A stretch of 17,073 bases of DNA from Cyanobacteria bacterium UBA9971 (GTDB lineage Bacteria > Cyanobacteriota > Vampirovibrionia > Gastranaerophilales > UBA9971), in assembly GCA_003499955.1 (NCBI GenBank), contig DNRP01000154.1, forward strand, positions 1,014 through 18,086, given 5' to 3'. Below the pieces are notes generated by a model. The model was not told where the DNA came from. It saw only the letters and a program-made list of their open reading frames with translations, and made no database searches. The position numbers and the translations under genes are program-made. This document shows positions 1 through 7,820 of this stretch, in pieces. The stretch's first letter is position 1; every line of letters begins with the position of its first letter.

Positions 1-944
1 ATTACATCAAGAAAATAATCAAGATAACGCCTTATGCTTCCTTCTACCCATCTTCTGCGTTGTCTTAACAGGGGCAAAAATTTTAATACACCTTCTTCAT
101 AAACACTTACATCGGGACATAACCTTATATCCCAGCCTTTTAAATGAAGTCTGGTTGAAATATCAAGGTCATCGGTCAATGTAAAGTTATTCCAGCCGTC
201 AATAGCAATAAGTGCTTCTTTTTTAACAAGTTGACCATTTCCTCTTAACTCAACAGCTCCTTTAATGCAGTCACGTCCGAGTTGAAAATGGGTGTCAAGC
301 GCATATTCATTATCTTGACACCTTGTTAATAAATTGATTTCTTTATTGCTTATGATTTTTCTTGCTTGAGCTGCACCAACGTCAGGATCGGAAAGATATG
401 GGATAATTTTTTTCAGAAAATTTGACTTAACTCTTGCGTCTGCATCGAATACACAAATTACTTCACCTTTTGTTAAAGGCAATATCTCATTTAAAACCGC
501 TGATTTCCCCGGGAAAGCATCTTTATCCCTGATATGACAACTTAATTTTTCATATTCGGCGGATAATTTTTCAAGGACTTTAGCGGTGTTATCAGTGCTT
601 CTGTCGTCTATAACAATAACTTCAAAGTTTTCGTATTCAATCGCAAGAACATTATCAATAGTATCTTTTATAACAAATTCTTCATTATGAGCAGGAATTA
701 AAATACTTACAAAAGGTTTATATTCTCTTTTTTCTGCCTCTATTTTTTCAAAAAGCCCTTTTTTAATGAGTTTACGTTTTTTTCTCTTCTGGTGGTACTG
801 CGCTGCCTGAATTAAAAGAGTATATAAAACCATAACTCCCAGTAATATATAAATAGGTGAAGGTATAGGGACATATTTTTGCAAGATTATTAATACAGCC
901 CAGGACAGAATAATTAATATTCCCAATACAAATCTGTCCTTCAA
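1..944 (-). CDS. Membrane-bound family 2 glycosyltransferase, C-terminal part beyond window edge
   Basis: This gene is open at the left edge of the window, so only its first 314 codons are visible. I translated it by hand. The start is TTG at 944, with the Shine-Dalgarno GAGGTG six bases upstream; no ATG fits as well. Two hydrophobic segments (about residues 5-22 and 29-46) precede a cytoplasmic GT-A domain. The domain has the nucleotide-sugar entry motif VSILIPAHNEE (about 78-88), DDRSTD, the metal-binding VFDADA, the acceptor-site TDDLDIS, and QRRRWVEGS, which is the QxxRW signature of processive or BcsA/NodC/IcaA-like enzymes. These features predict transfer of a sugar from UDP-sugar onto a growing polysaccharide or lipid at the inner membrane. 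It is the last visible gene of the recO operon, 49 bp after the preceding glycosyltransferase. The sugar and the acceptor cannot be told from sequence. Confidence 0.88.
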   Translation of the reverse strand, partial: MKDRFVLGILIILSWAVLIILQKYVPIPSPIYILLGVMVLYTLLIQAAQYHQKRKKRKLIKKGLFEKIEAEKREYKPFVSILIPAHNEEFVIKDTIDNVLAIEYENFEVIVIDDRSTDNTAKVLEKLSAEYEKLSCHIRDKDAFPGKSAVLNEILPLTKGEVICVFDADARVKSNFLKKIIPYLSDPDVGAAQARKIISNKEINLLTRCQDNEYALDTHFQLGRDCIKGAVELRGNGQLVKKEALIAIDGWNNFTLTDDLDISTRLHLKGWDIRLCPDVSVYEEGVLKFLPLLRQRRRWVEGSIRRYLDYFLDV

Positions 945-993
945 ATTTTTCACCTCAAATATTTATATACATTTAAGTTAATTGTAGCATTTA

Positions 994-2181
994 CTAATAA
1001 TATTGCAATCTTGAGGAGTATTCTCTCAAAACCTCTGCAGCCTTTTTGCTTCCCTGAATTTTTTTTGCCATTTCTTTAAATTTTTCTGCATTATGTTTAT
1101 ATTTAGGTTCGGATATTACTTTTCTTAGGGAGTCAGCAAGTTTTTCAGGAAAAAGTTCATCGTAGCTGATAGTTAAAGCTACTTCCATTTCCTTCATTCT
1201 TGATGCATTATTCTCTTGCTCAATTTGTTTTGCGTCAGGAATTATCACAGAAGGTTTGCCAAGTGTTAAAAGTTCCATGGCAGTGCTGTGTCCGGCTTGA
1301 GTTATAACTGCGTCAGCAGCTTTTATATAAGGTGCAATAACGGGAACCATTTCTTTTATTCTTACATTTTTAGGAACATCTGTAGCTGTAAAGCTTGTAA
1401 ATACGTCAAAATACACATCAGGCATAATTTTAGCAGTCTCAATAATTTGATCAAAAAGAGGTTTTCTGTATTCGTGGCCGCCAAGTGTTGCAACGACATA
1501 TTTATCGCCGGGCTTGTCTATAGGAATGATTTCATTATCTTCAAATGCAACCAGAGGTCCGACAAACCTTGTTCGCTTCATAACCTTATATTTATGGCTT
1601 AAATTTGGAAGACAAATCGTACAGGGTGGAGGAAAGTCAGGAATCATAATTTCTTCCGCCGAACTAAGCCATGTTTTCATAACCCAGTCAAACGATCGCC
1701 CGAATACTCTTACAAGAGCGGTATCCTGTTCAAAAAACGGATAAAATGCGCTTTGATTTGTTATAACAACGCAGGGAAGCCCCAGCTTGTCCGCTGCCAT
1801 TACAGGCGCTAGTCTTCCATCTGCTACAACACAGGATGCCCTGCTTTCTCTTATTATGTCTATTTCTTTTTTTACAATACTGTTAAAAGTATAAGCCCAA
1901 GTATGATTTTTTATTATAGTTTTTTGTACGTTGAATTCCCCTTGCTCTCCGATAAGTTTTAATTCTTGAGGGAGTTCAACATAGGGATAACCTGCATATT
2001 TAAATCTTTCAAGCGCGTAACCATAAGTCCCGACTAATATTTCGTTTTTCGGGAATTGATGAGCAATAGCCAATGCTCTGCTTGAATGTCCGTAACCTTC
2101 GCTGCTTATTGAAAGATAAACTTTATGAGTCGGATTTAATTTTTTTTTCTTTAAAAACTTATATGCATTGAAAAACGACAC
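994..2181 (-). CDS. MurG/UGT-like glycosyltransferase (GT-B fold, MJ1255-like)
   Basis: A 395-residue two-domain GT-B enzyme without membrane spans. The N-terminal domain opens with KVYLSISSEGYGHSSRALAIA (residues 20-40), a glycine-rich loop like that of MurG and UDP-glucuronosyltransferases. The C-terminal domain has ATLGGHE (231-237). It also has the nucleotide-sugar signature ITQAGHSTAMELLTLGKP (293-310), followed by PDAKQIEQENNA, which corresponds to the MurG/UGT donor-binding loop. The organisation resembles the archaeal and bacterial MJ1255-type family. The start is GTG at 2181; AAGGAG lies about 12 bases upstream, a rather long spacing, and an in-frame stop just upstream excludes a longer protein. 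It lies 28 bp after the MFS gene and 49 bp before the family 2 glycosyltransferase, so both transferases are probably co-expressed. The acceptor is unknown; a lipid-linked substrate is plausible from the fold. Confidence 0.85.
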   Translation of the reverse strand: MSFFNAYKFLKKKKLNPTHKVYLSISSEGYGHSSRALAIAHQFPKNEILVGTYGYALERFKYAGYPYVELPQELKLIGEQGEFNVQKTIIKNHTWAYTFNSIVKKEIDIIRESRASCVVADGRLAPVMAADKLGLPCVVITNQSAFYPFFEQDTALVRVFGRSFDWVMKTWLSSAEEIMIPDFPPPCTICLPNLSHKYKVMKRTRFVGPLVAFEDNEIIPIDKPGDKYVVATLGGHEYRKPLFDQIIETAKIMPDVYFDVFTSFTATDVPKNVRIKEMVPVIAPYIKAADAVITQAGHSTAMELLTLGKPSVIIPDAKQIEQENNASRMKEMEVALTISYDELFPEKLADSLRKVISEPKYKHNAEKFKEMAKKIQGSKKAAEVLREYSSRLQYY

Positions 2182-2209
2182 TTTTGAATATTACTCCTTG
2201 AGCTTAATT

Positions 2210-3589
2210 TTATTGTTGTTTGCAAGCTCTTCTATTTTTTAAAATACCCCAAACACCAAATAGTGCAACCGGTATTCCAACTAAAAATAATATGTTAATA
2301 ACGCCTATCAAATCTGCCGCATAAGCCGCTATTATAATAGGCAAAGTCGAGGAAGTGCTAAGCAATGTGAATTGAACTCCAAAAACTTTTCCTCTCATTG
2401 CTTCCGGGACATTCGTATGAAGAATTGTTTGAACAGGAATAGCAGACATAGCACAGCCGAATCCCAGTAATGCCGCAAAAGTATAACAATATATCATTCT
2501 TAAAGTGAATTTGAAGGACTCAAAATAAATTCCGGCTAAATGCCATTCAGGAATAGCTATATGTAATCCTTGCGGGATAAGTTTTAAAGCTGTTAAAAAT
2601 ATCATACTGAAACCTATAACAGTAAAACCTGTAAAAGTTGTAAGGAGTTTATTTTGTTTTTTAAAGAATTTACCGACTATTAATGAGCCGATAACCATTC
2701 CCAATCCACTAAAAGCTACTATGTAAACAAATTTTTGAGCGCCAAGAGCGGGATGATTCGGATAAAGTATCTGCTGACTAATACTTATTGCAAGTATACA
2801 CATCATTACTATTATGGAAAACAAGGCTGAAAGCTTTAACATGGCATTTAAAATAACAGGATTGCTTTTGATAAAAGCAAAACCGTCTTTAAGTTCATCT
2901 GTAAACTCTTTAAATGTTTTATGCTGAGTTTTTTCTCCTTCTGTGGGCTTATATTTCATAAATAAAAGAGATATTGTTGACAGTATAAAAAGTGATGAGA
3001 TTGCTATATAAACTTCTTTAAGCCCGAAAATATTGATTAAAGGATCTCCCAGTACAAATCCGAAAATAATTGAACCCATCATTGTAGCAGTGAAAAGCGA
3101 ATTTGCGGACAAAAGCTGATTTTTTTTGACTGTTGCAGGGATTGTGCTTGCTTCTGCCGGTACAAAAAACTGTGTTACAGCCGAAACCATAAAAGCAAGA
3201 GCATAAATGCCAAATAATGACTTGCTGAATAATGGTAATAATGCTATTAAAGCCGCTCTGCTAATATTTGTAACAATAAGAATATGTTTTTTGTTCCACT
3301 TATCAATAAAAACACCTGCTACCGCAGTTAAAAGCACTGCCGGAATTGTAAAGGCAACGTATAAAAAGCTCTGAGGGGCAGTAGACGTAGAAACGAATTT
3401 GTTTGCAATTACCGCAACAAAAACTACAAAAATAACCCTGTCTGCAAGTTGTGAAAATATCTGCGCTATCCATAAAGCCAGAAAGTTTTTATTTTTAAGT
3501 ACAGCCCTGTAACCATCAGGTTTTATATTAATATTTTCGTTAATTTCTTCCACAATAGCTTCATTTATTTCTTGTTCTTTTAACAACAT
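2210..3589 (-). CDS. Major facilitator superfamily transporter (MFS_3 / EntS-like exporter)
   Basis: A 459-residue polytopic protein with about 12 hydrophobic helices. The first follows the cytoplasmic stretch YRAVLKNKNFLALW, and this 'lL..rnFr.lw' entry is typical of the MFS_3 exporter group, which includes EntS and LplT-like proteins. GVFIDKWNKKHILI (about 96-109) is the MFS motif A loop between helices 2 and 3. A charged central loop around residues 215-235 separates the two six-helix halves, and the protein ends in a basic tail. Its ATG overlaps the end of recO by 10 bp (ATGTTGTTAA) and lacks a clear Shine-Dalgarno sequence, so it is probably translationally coupled to recO. The substrate is not predictable. 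The downstream glycosyltransferases would allow a role in moving a lipid or glycolipid, but that rests on position alone. Confidence 0.88.
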   Translation of the reverse strand: MLLKEQEINEAIVEEINENINIKPDGYRAVLKNKNFLALWIAQIFSQLADRVIFVVFVAVIANKFVSTSTAPQSFLYVAFTIPAVLLTAVAGVFIDKWNKKHILIVTNISRAALIALLPLFSKSLFGIYALAFMVSAVTQFFVPAEASTIPATVKKNQLLSANSLFTATMMGSIIFGFVLGDPLINIFGLKEVYIAISSLFILSTISLLFMKYKPTEGEKTQHKTFKEFTDELKDGFAFIKSNPVILNAMLKLSALFSIIVMMCILAISISQQILYPNHPALGAQKFVYIVAFSGLGMVIGSLIVGKFFKKQNKLLTTFTGFTVIGFSMIFLTALKLIPQGLHIAIPEWHLAGIYFESFKFTLRMIYCYTFAALLGFGCAMSAIPVQTILHTNVPEAMRGKVFGVQFTLLSTSSTLPIIIAAYAADLIGVINILFLVGIPVALFGVWGILKNRRACKQQ

Positions 3590-4341
3590 AAGGTTTCTAT
3601 CATTTCCGGTGTTTTTAATTTCTTGTCGGACTTTGCCGAAACATATTCTTTGAGTATATTAAAGCATGAATATAGTAATGTTTTGTCAAAATTACTGTTA
3701 TCTTCGGGAAAATCATATATTTGCGCGTCTTTAAATATACTAATATGTCTTTTGTCTATTTCTAAAGTTTTATTGGCTTTTTCTTCGCACTTGCCGCATA
3801 TAACTCCGCCTGATTCAGGACAAAAAAAGTGATAGGAACTGTAATTATGTTCTATATCGTTGCATCTTACGCATTGATTAAGCTCTATTGCATAACCAAC
3901 CGCTTCCATGAGTCTAAGTTTGAATCTTATAACTGTCCATAGAATTTCCTCGAGAGAAGAAAAAATCGAAATATTTTTTAAGGCTTCAAATGATAAATCA
4001 TAAATAATTTTGCTGTTTGTATCGTTTTCCAGCCCAAAATTATTTATAAGCTCAGCGCAGTAAAAAGAATAAATAAGCTTGGTCATGTCATTGCGAATAC
4101 TTGAAAAGCTTTCTATAACTTCCGCCTGACAAACTATATCAAGATTTCTTCCTTTTGCAAGAAGCAAGTTGTTAGCTACAATAAGCTGCATTCTTCCGCC
4201 CAAGCTACTGGAAGATTTTTTAACGCCTTTTGCCACGCACCTGATTAACCCATGTTCTCTTGAATACATGACCATAATTTTGTCTGACTCGCCGAGGTTG
4301 TATGATTTTAAATTTATAGCCTGAGCTTTATAATTTGCCAT
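3580..4341 (-). CDS. recO: DNA repair protein RecO
   Basis: A 253-residue protein matching RecO, which works with RecF and RecR to load RecA onto SSB-coated single-stranded DNA and to anneal strands. The N-terminal OB-fold begins YKAQAINLKSYNLGESDKIMVMYSREHG (4-31; family consensus 'givL....ygE.D.iv.lfT...G') and continues with AKGVKKSSSSLGGRMQ. A helical middle region follows. The zinc site has C157-x2-C160, C174 and C182-x2-C185, within CVRC and FFCPESGGVICGKC. Length and order match the family. The start ATG at 4341 is preceded by GGGAG four bases away. It is the first gene of the operon that continues into the MFS transporter and two glycosyltransferases, an unusual grouping with no obvious functional link. 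A likely extended -10 promoter lies just upstream. Confidence 0.92.
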   Translation of the reverse strand: MANYKAQAINLKSYNLGESDKIMVMYSREHGLIRCVAKGVKKSSSSLGGRMQLIVANNLLLAKGRNLDIVCQAEVIESFSSIRNDMTKLIYSFYCAELINNFGLENDTNSKIIYDLSFEALKNISIFSSLEEILWTVIRFKLRLMEAVGYAIELNQCVRCNDIEHNYSSYHFFCPESGGVICGKCEEKANKTLEIDKRHISIFKDAQIYDFPEDNSNFDKTLLYSCFNILKEYVSAKSDKKLKTPEMIETLCC

Positions 4342-4371
4342 TTGCTCCCAAAACCCTTTTGTAATAATCTG

Positions 4372-4382
4372 ATTTTACCATA
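4372..4382 (-). promoter_or_regulatory. Probable extended -10 promoter of recO
   Basis: On the minus strand the sequence TATGG-TAAAAT is an extended -10 element (TGn directly before TAAAAT). Transcription would start near 4365 and give a leader of about 24 bases containing the recO Shine-Dalgarno GGGAG. No convincing -35 hexamer is present, as is allowed for extended -10 promoters. It lies directly downstream of the terminator of the small upstream gene, so recO needs its own start. The assignment is inferred from motif and position only. Confidence 0.42.
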
Positions 4383-4384
4383 AT

Positions 4385-4417
4385 AAAAGAACAAAAATAA
4401 AACCCGCCGAAGCGGGT
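4385..4417 (-). terminator. Rho-independent terminator with TTCG loop
   Basis: On the minus strand ACCCGC-TTCG-GCGGGT (4417-4402) forms a perfect 6-bp GC-rich stem closed by a stable UUCG tetraloop. It is followed at once by the T-rich run TTTATTTTTGTTC. This is a canonical intrinsic terminator. It sits 57 bp after the stop codon of the 44-residue membrane protein gene and just before the recO promoter, so it separates the two transcription units. Confidence 0.9.
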
Positions 4418-4474
4418 AAATAAGTAGAGGTCACATTTTTAGAATAGAATGTCGAAGATTAAGAATATAAAATA

Positions 4475-4609
4475 TTAGTTTGAATTTTCATAATATCCGT
4501 TTGTTGAGTCAAAACCGCTTTGTATCGTAGTTAATAGAGGAATCATGACCAAAATAATTAATATAAAGGTAATCAAAAAAAATGAAATTTTTTGAATTTC
4601 TTGTTGCAT
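4475..4609 (-). CDS. Small single-span membrane protein (44 aa), hypothetical
   Basis: I found this short gene by translating the recO-ubiX intergenic region. It runs ATG (4609) to TAA (4475) and encodes 44 residues. The N-terminus MQQEIQKIS is followed by one strongly hydrophobic helix, FFLITFILIILVMIPLL (10-26), then the polar tail TTIQSGFDSTNGYYENSN. There is no lipobox and no clear cleavage site, so an integral membrane peptide is the simplest reading. The start lacks a strong Shine-Dalgarno (only CAGAG upstream). What makes it credible is the flanking signals: a near-consensus promoter (TTGCGA-17-TATAAT) starts 31 bp upstream of the ATG, and a textbook terminator follows the stop. Together they define a monocistronic transcript of about 240 nt. 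Function is unknown. Alternatively the transcript is a small RNA and the frame is incidental, but the clean membrane-span pattern argues for a protein. Confidence 0.62.
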   Translation of the reverse strand: MQQEIQKISFFLITFILIILVMIPLLTTIQSGFDSTNGYYENSN

Positions 4610-4639
4610 ATTTTGGTACTCTGTCTTGATTACATCTTA

Positions 4640-4668
4640 ATTATAGACTGATTTTTGTTAAATCGCAA
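4640..4668 (-). promoter_or_regulatory. Near-consensus sigma-70 promoter of the 44-aa gene
   Basis: The minus strand carries -35 TTGCGA (4668-4663), a 17-bp spacer and a perfect -10 TATAAT (4645-4640). The start site would be near 4633, giving a leader of about 24 bases before the ATG at 4609. It is one of the two best promoter matches in the window and suggests that the small gene is well transcribed. It is divergent from the ubiX promoter. Confidence 0.72.
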
Positions 4669-4728
4669 CAACGTTTCTGATTTAAAGAAATAAAAACAAG
4701 AAATGTTACAGGTAATTTAAATTTTAAT

Positions 4729-4738
4729 ATGATAAAAT
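4729..4738 (+). promoter_or_regulatory. Extended -10 element close to ubiX start (possible leaderless transcript)
   Basis: TATGA-TAAAAT is an extended -10 motif whose TAAAAT ends at 4738, only seven bases before the ubiX ATG at 4746. A start site at the usual distance would coincide with the A of the ATG. No Shine-Dalgarno sequence is visible upstream of that ATG, which agrees with a leaderless message. An unseen upstream promoter remains possible. Confidence 0.45.
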
Positions 4739-4745
4739 AATTCGT

Positions 4746-5357
4746 ATGAACAAAACAGAACCTATAATACTTGCCATAACCGCAGCAAGCGGAATAATTT
4801 ACGGTATTCGTACACTTGAATTCCTTTTGAAAAATGAGCATAAGGTCGAACTTATAATCTCTTCAAAAGCTTATTATATTTTTGAACAGGAATTAGGGAT
4901 CGAAATTTGTCATGACAAAAATATTATAGAAAAACAAATTCTCGATTATTTAAATATTGATAATAAAAATCAGGTTTTAAAAGTCTGGCTCGATAATGAA
5001 ATATGGGCAAGTCCTGCCAGCGGTTCTTATAAAACAAAGGGCATGATAATTGCGCCTGCAAGTATGGCTTCTATTGCCTCTATAGCAAGTGGTTTGTCTG
5101 AAAATCTTATTGCGCGTATTGCAGATGTTATGATTAAAGAAGAAAATCCCCTGATAATCGTTCCGAGAGAAACTCCTTTTAGCGCAATCCATCTGGAAAA
5201 TATGTTAAAATTGTCAAAATTGAGGGTAAAAATAGTTCCGCCGATTATTGGATTTTACGGCAAAATTACAACTCTGGAAGACGGAATAGATTTTATAGTC
5301 GGCAAAATATTGGATGCTGCGGGCATTCATAATGATTTATATCAAAGATGGGACTAA
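4746..5357 (+). CDS. ubiX: UbiX-family flavin prenyltransferase
   Basis: A 203-residue homologue of UbiX/Pad1. The enzyme joins a dimethylallyl group to reduced FMN to make prenyl-FMN, the cofactor of UbiD-type decarboxylases. FMN-binding motifs are TAASG (12-16), ASGS (91-94) and the loop APASM (103-107). Residues R124, K131, R141, E142 and Y171 correspond to the catalytic and phosphate-binding residues described in Pseudomonas UbiX (R122, K129, R139, E140, Y169). PRETPFSAIHLENML (140-154) is the family signature. Length is normal. The start ATG at 4746 leaves no Shine-Dalgarno and may be leaderless. No ubiD lies in the window, so the client decarboxylase must be elsewhere. The gene ends 11 bp from the convergent pilC stop with no GC-rich terminator between them. 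Confidence 0.93.
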   Translation: MNKTEPIILAITAASGIIYGIRTLEFLLKNEHKVELIISSKAYYIFEQELGIEICHDKNIIEKQILDYLNIDNKNQVLKVWLDNEIWASPASGSYKTKGMIIAPASMASIASIASGLSENLIARIADVMIKEENPLIIVPRETPFSAIHLENMLKLSKLRVKIVPPIIGFYGKITTLEDGIDFIVGKILDAAGIHNDLYQRWD

Positions 5358-5368
5358 TAAATAGTTTT

Positions 5369-6601
5369 TTATTTAATCGCATCAAATATTTTGAACATTG
5401 GAAGGTACATACCGACAATTACAGCACCGACCATACCTCCAAGAAAAACCATCATAATAGGCTCTAAAAGAGAAGTTAATGAATCAACTCCTGATTCAAC
5501 CTCATTATCATAAAAATCAGCTATTTTCGAGAGCATTAAATCAAGTTCGCCGGTTTCTTCGCCTACTGCTATCATGGATGTAACCATGGGCGGGAAAATT
5601 TCAGAGTTTTCAAGCGGTTTATAAATCATTCCGCCCTGTTTTACTTCTTCTCTTATTTCTCTTACGGCTTTTGCAAGCACTGCATTGCCGGAAGAATCTT
5701 CCACGATCTCAAGAGATGTTAAAATCGGCACTCCGCTTTTTATTAATGTTCCAAAAGTTCTTGAAAATCTTGCTACGGCAACTTTTTGCAAAAGATTGCC
5801 AATAATAGGAAGACTTAAAAAAAGTTTATCAAAAAAATATTTTCCTCTTTCAAGTGAATAAATCTTTTTAAAACCGTATCCTAAAGCTCCAAAACTTATC
5901 AATAAAAGAAATGAAGCCGGTGATCTTAAAAATTCACTTATATTTATGAGGAATTGAGTATATGCAGGCAATTCACTTCCCAGTCGGGAGAATATTTCAG
6001 AAAATTTGGGCAGTATAACAGTAAGCATTACAAAGAATATTATAACTGCAAAAATAGAAACAACAGCAGGATAAGCCATAGCAGATTTTATTTTTGCGGA
6101 AAGCTTTGCCCTGTTTTCCATGAACAATGCAATACGGTTCATAACTTCGTCCAGAACTCCGCCTGTTTCTCCGGCTTTTATCATACTGACAAAAAGCCTG
6201 TCAAAAACTACGGGATGTTTTCCGAAAGCGGCAGAAAGGCTTTCTCCTTGTTCAACATCATCTTTTACCTGTTTTAAAATTTTTGCCAGTTTGAAATTTT
6301 CTGTTTGTAGAGAAAGGATATTCAAAGATCTCATCATTGCTACTCCGGCATTAATAAGAGTAGAGAATTGTCTACAGAAGATAACAAGATCTTTGAGTCC
6401 AACACCCGTTATTTCTGCGAAAAATCCGTCCAGTTCTATGTCCAGTACAGCTTTTTTGTGTTTTTTATTCTCTTCAATTTCTATAACCCATAGACCTTTT
6501 TCGGAAAGCTGTGATCGCGCAAGATCAATTGATTCAGCAGTTACAACATTTTGATGCAGTGATCCTTGTTCATCCCTAGCTTTGTACAGAAACTGAACCA
6601 T
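5369..6601 (-). CDS. pilC: Type IV pilus inner-membrane platform protein PilC
   Basis: A 410-residue GspF/PilC family protein, the membrane platform on which the PilB and PilT motors act. An N-terminal region (YKARDEQGSLHQNVVTAES, 6-24) precedes two T2SSF domains, about 73-196 and 276-398. Each holds the repeated pattern 'F.r.f.tLi.aGv....L.il' and 'mi..GE.tG.Ld..l..ia.f'; see IKAGETGGVLDEVM (141-154) and IAVGEETGELDLML (344-357). Membrane segments are near 179-198, 228-246 and 379-401. Length and order are those of the family. The start ATG at 6601 has AAGGAG eight bases upstream. It is the last gene of the pilus operon, 39 bp after pilT, and converges on ubiX. Confidence 0.95.
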   Translation of the reverse strand: MVQFLYKARDEQGSLHQNVVTAESIDLARSQLSEKGLWVIEIEENKKHKKAVLDIELDGFFAEITGVGLKDLVIFCRQFSTLINAGVAMMRSLNILSLQTENFKLAKILKQVKDDVEQGESLSAAFGKHPVVFDRLFVSMIKAGETGGVLDEVMNRIALFMENRAKLSAKIKSAMAYPAVVSIFAVIIFFVMLTVILPKFSEIFSRLGSELPAYTQFLINISEFLRSPASFLLLISFGALGYGFKKIYSLERGKYFFDKLFLSLPIIGNLLQKVAVARFSRTFGTLIKSGVPILTSLEIVEDSSGNAVLAKAVREIREEVKQGGMIYKPLENSEIFPPMVTSMIAVGEETGELDLMLSKIADFYDNEVESGVDSLTSLLEPIMMVFLGGMVGAVIVGMYLPMFKIFDAIK

Positions 6602-6640
6602 TTTATACTCCTTGTAGTTATTAAAGAGGAAATTAATCTA

Positions 6641-7711
6641 TTACATTGCATTATCAATCATTCGTTTTAAGTCATCCGGGCGGCTTGATTTCGCAAGGGC
6701 ATCTTCATAAGTAATAAGATTTTTAATGTAAAGATCTTTTAGAGAAGATTCAAGCGTTTGCATTTTGTGTATACCGCCTGTTTGTATAGAAGAATATATC
6801 TGCACTGTTTTTCCTTCCCTGATAAGGTTTGAAATAGCAGAGGTAACAACCATGATTTCCTGCGCGAGAGCACGGCCTTTTTTTGCGCCGTCAGCAGAAA
6901 TTTTGGGCAGTAAAGTTTGACTGAATACACCTACCAAGCTGTTTGAAAGCTGTATTCTTATTTGTTGCTGCTGTTCAGCGGGGAAAACGTCAACAATACG
7001 GTCAATAGTCTGTGATGCAGATGAGGTGTGAAGTGTTCCAAACACAAGGTGTCCTGTTTCTGCCGCGGTTAGAGCAAGAGAAATTGTCTCAAGATCCCTC
7101 ATCTCACCAACCAGAATAATATCGGGATCTTCCCTTAAAGCAGCTCTTAATGCATTACTAAAGCTTCTTGTGTCATGTCCGAGTTCCCTCTGGTGAATAA
7201 CACTTCTTTTGGAGTAATGTAAAAACTCTATAGGGTCTTCAATAGTGAGTATGTGTTCAACTCTGTTTGTGTTTATGTAGTCAATCATTGCCGCAAGTGT
7301 TGTTGACTTACCGCTACCTGTTGGTCCTGTTACAAGAATAAGTCCTCTTGGTTTTTCAGCTAGCTCCCTTACTATTTCAGGGAGTCCAAGCTGCTCGAAA
7401 GAAGGAATTTCAGTGGTGATTGTCCTGAGTGCCGCCGCGTAATGTCCTCTTTCTCTATAGACATTTATCCTGAAACGTCCGATAGCTTCAACACCATAAC
7501 TGCAATCGAGTTCCCAGTTCTGTTCAAGCATTCTTCTTTGTTCGTTTGAAAGCATGCTGAATACTATTTTTTCAACATCATCCTTTGTTAAAGGCGGATG
7601 ATCCACCCTGATAAGTTTACCGTCAATCCTTATAATGGGAGGTAAGCCTACCGAAATATGAAGGTCACTGGCTTTCTTAGAAAAAACAAGATTTAATAAC
7701 TGCTCAATCAT
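6641..7711 (-). CDS. pilT: Type IV pilus retraction ATPase PilT
   Basis: A 356-residue hexameric cytoplasmic ATPase that powers pilus disassembly and twitching. The N-terminal PAS-like domain begins IEQLLNLVFSKKASDLHIS (2-20), typical of PilT. The RecA-like domain has Walker A GPTGSGKST (129-137), the Asp box TIEDPIEF (156-163), Walker B DPDIILVGEMRD (195-206) and the His box HLVFGTLHT (221-229). The retraction-linked motif, usually AIRNLIRE, reads AISNLIRE (292-299), with Arg replaced by Ser at residue 294. ATG at 7711 is preceded by AGGAG about nine bases away. The gene follows pilB after 109 bp that contain a large inverted repeat, which could adjust the relative amounts of PilB and PilT. 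Confidence 0.96.
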   Translation of the reverse strand: MIEQLLNLVFSKKASDLHISVGLPPIIRIDGKLIRVDHPPLTKDDVEKIVFSMLSNEQRRMLEQNWELDCSYGVEAIGRFRINVYRERGHYAAALRTITTEIPSFEQLGLPEIVRELAEKPRGLILVTGPTGSGKSTTLAAMIDYINTNRVEHILTIEDPIEFLHYSKRSVIHQRELGHDTRSFSNALRAALREDPDIILVGEMRDLETISLALTAAETGHLVFGTLHTSSASQTIDRIVDVFPAEQQQQIRIQLSNSLVGVFSQTLLPKISADGAKKGRALAQEIMVVTSAISNLIREGKTVQIYSSIQTGGIHKMQTLESSLKDLYIKNLITYEDALAKSSRPDDLKRMIDNAM

Positions 7712-7768
7712 AATTTATAACTCCTATATTGTTTTCAATCTCTACTTTATTCCTCTATTTCGTTGAAT

Positions 7769-7812
7769 TGTCATTGCGAGGAAAGGCTTTAGCCTTGACG
7801 TGGCAATCTGCC
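7769..7812 (+). repeat. Palindromic repeat element, copy A (intergenic pilB-pilT)
   Basis: This copy has the outline TCATTGCGAG...TGGCAATCT (7771-7809), which it shares with copies B and C. ATTGC and GCAAT form the element's own outer arms. Its core aaggct-tt-agcctt (about 7783-7796) is a perfect 6-bp stem with a TT loop. The core differs from that of copy C, yet both cores can pair internally, as expected of a mobile palindrome whose structure is conserved more than its sequence. It lies wholly in the pilB-pilT spacer. Confidence 0.82.
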
Positions 7813-7820
7813 TAATATTG

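Noticed and set aside
4088..4100. TCATTGCGAAT in recO, resembling the arm of the palindromic repeat
   Set aside because: Only one arm is present, and the encoded residues SIRND fit the ordinary RecO sequence at that position.
4641..4841. 66-codon minus-strand frame over the ubiX start
   Set aside because: It overlaps the well-supported ubiX gene and the promoter of the 44-residue gene, and its composition looks random.
5356..5375. Weak AT-only hairpin over the ubiX and pilC stop codons
   Set aside because: A stem of about six A/T pairs without GC is too unstable to call a terminator.
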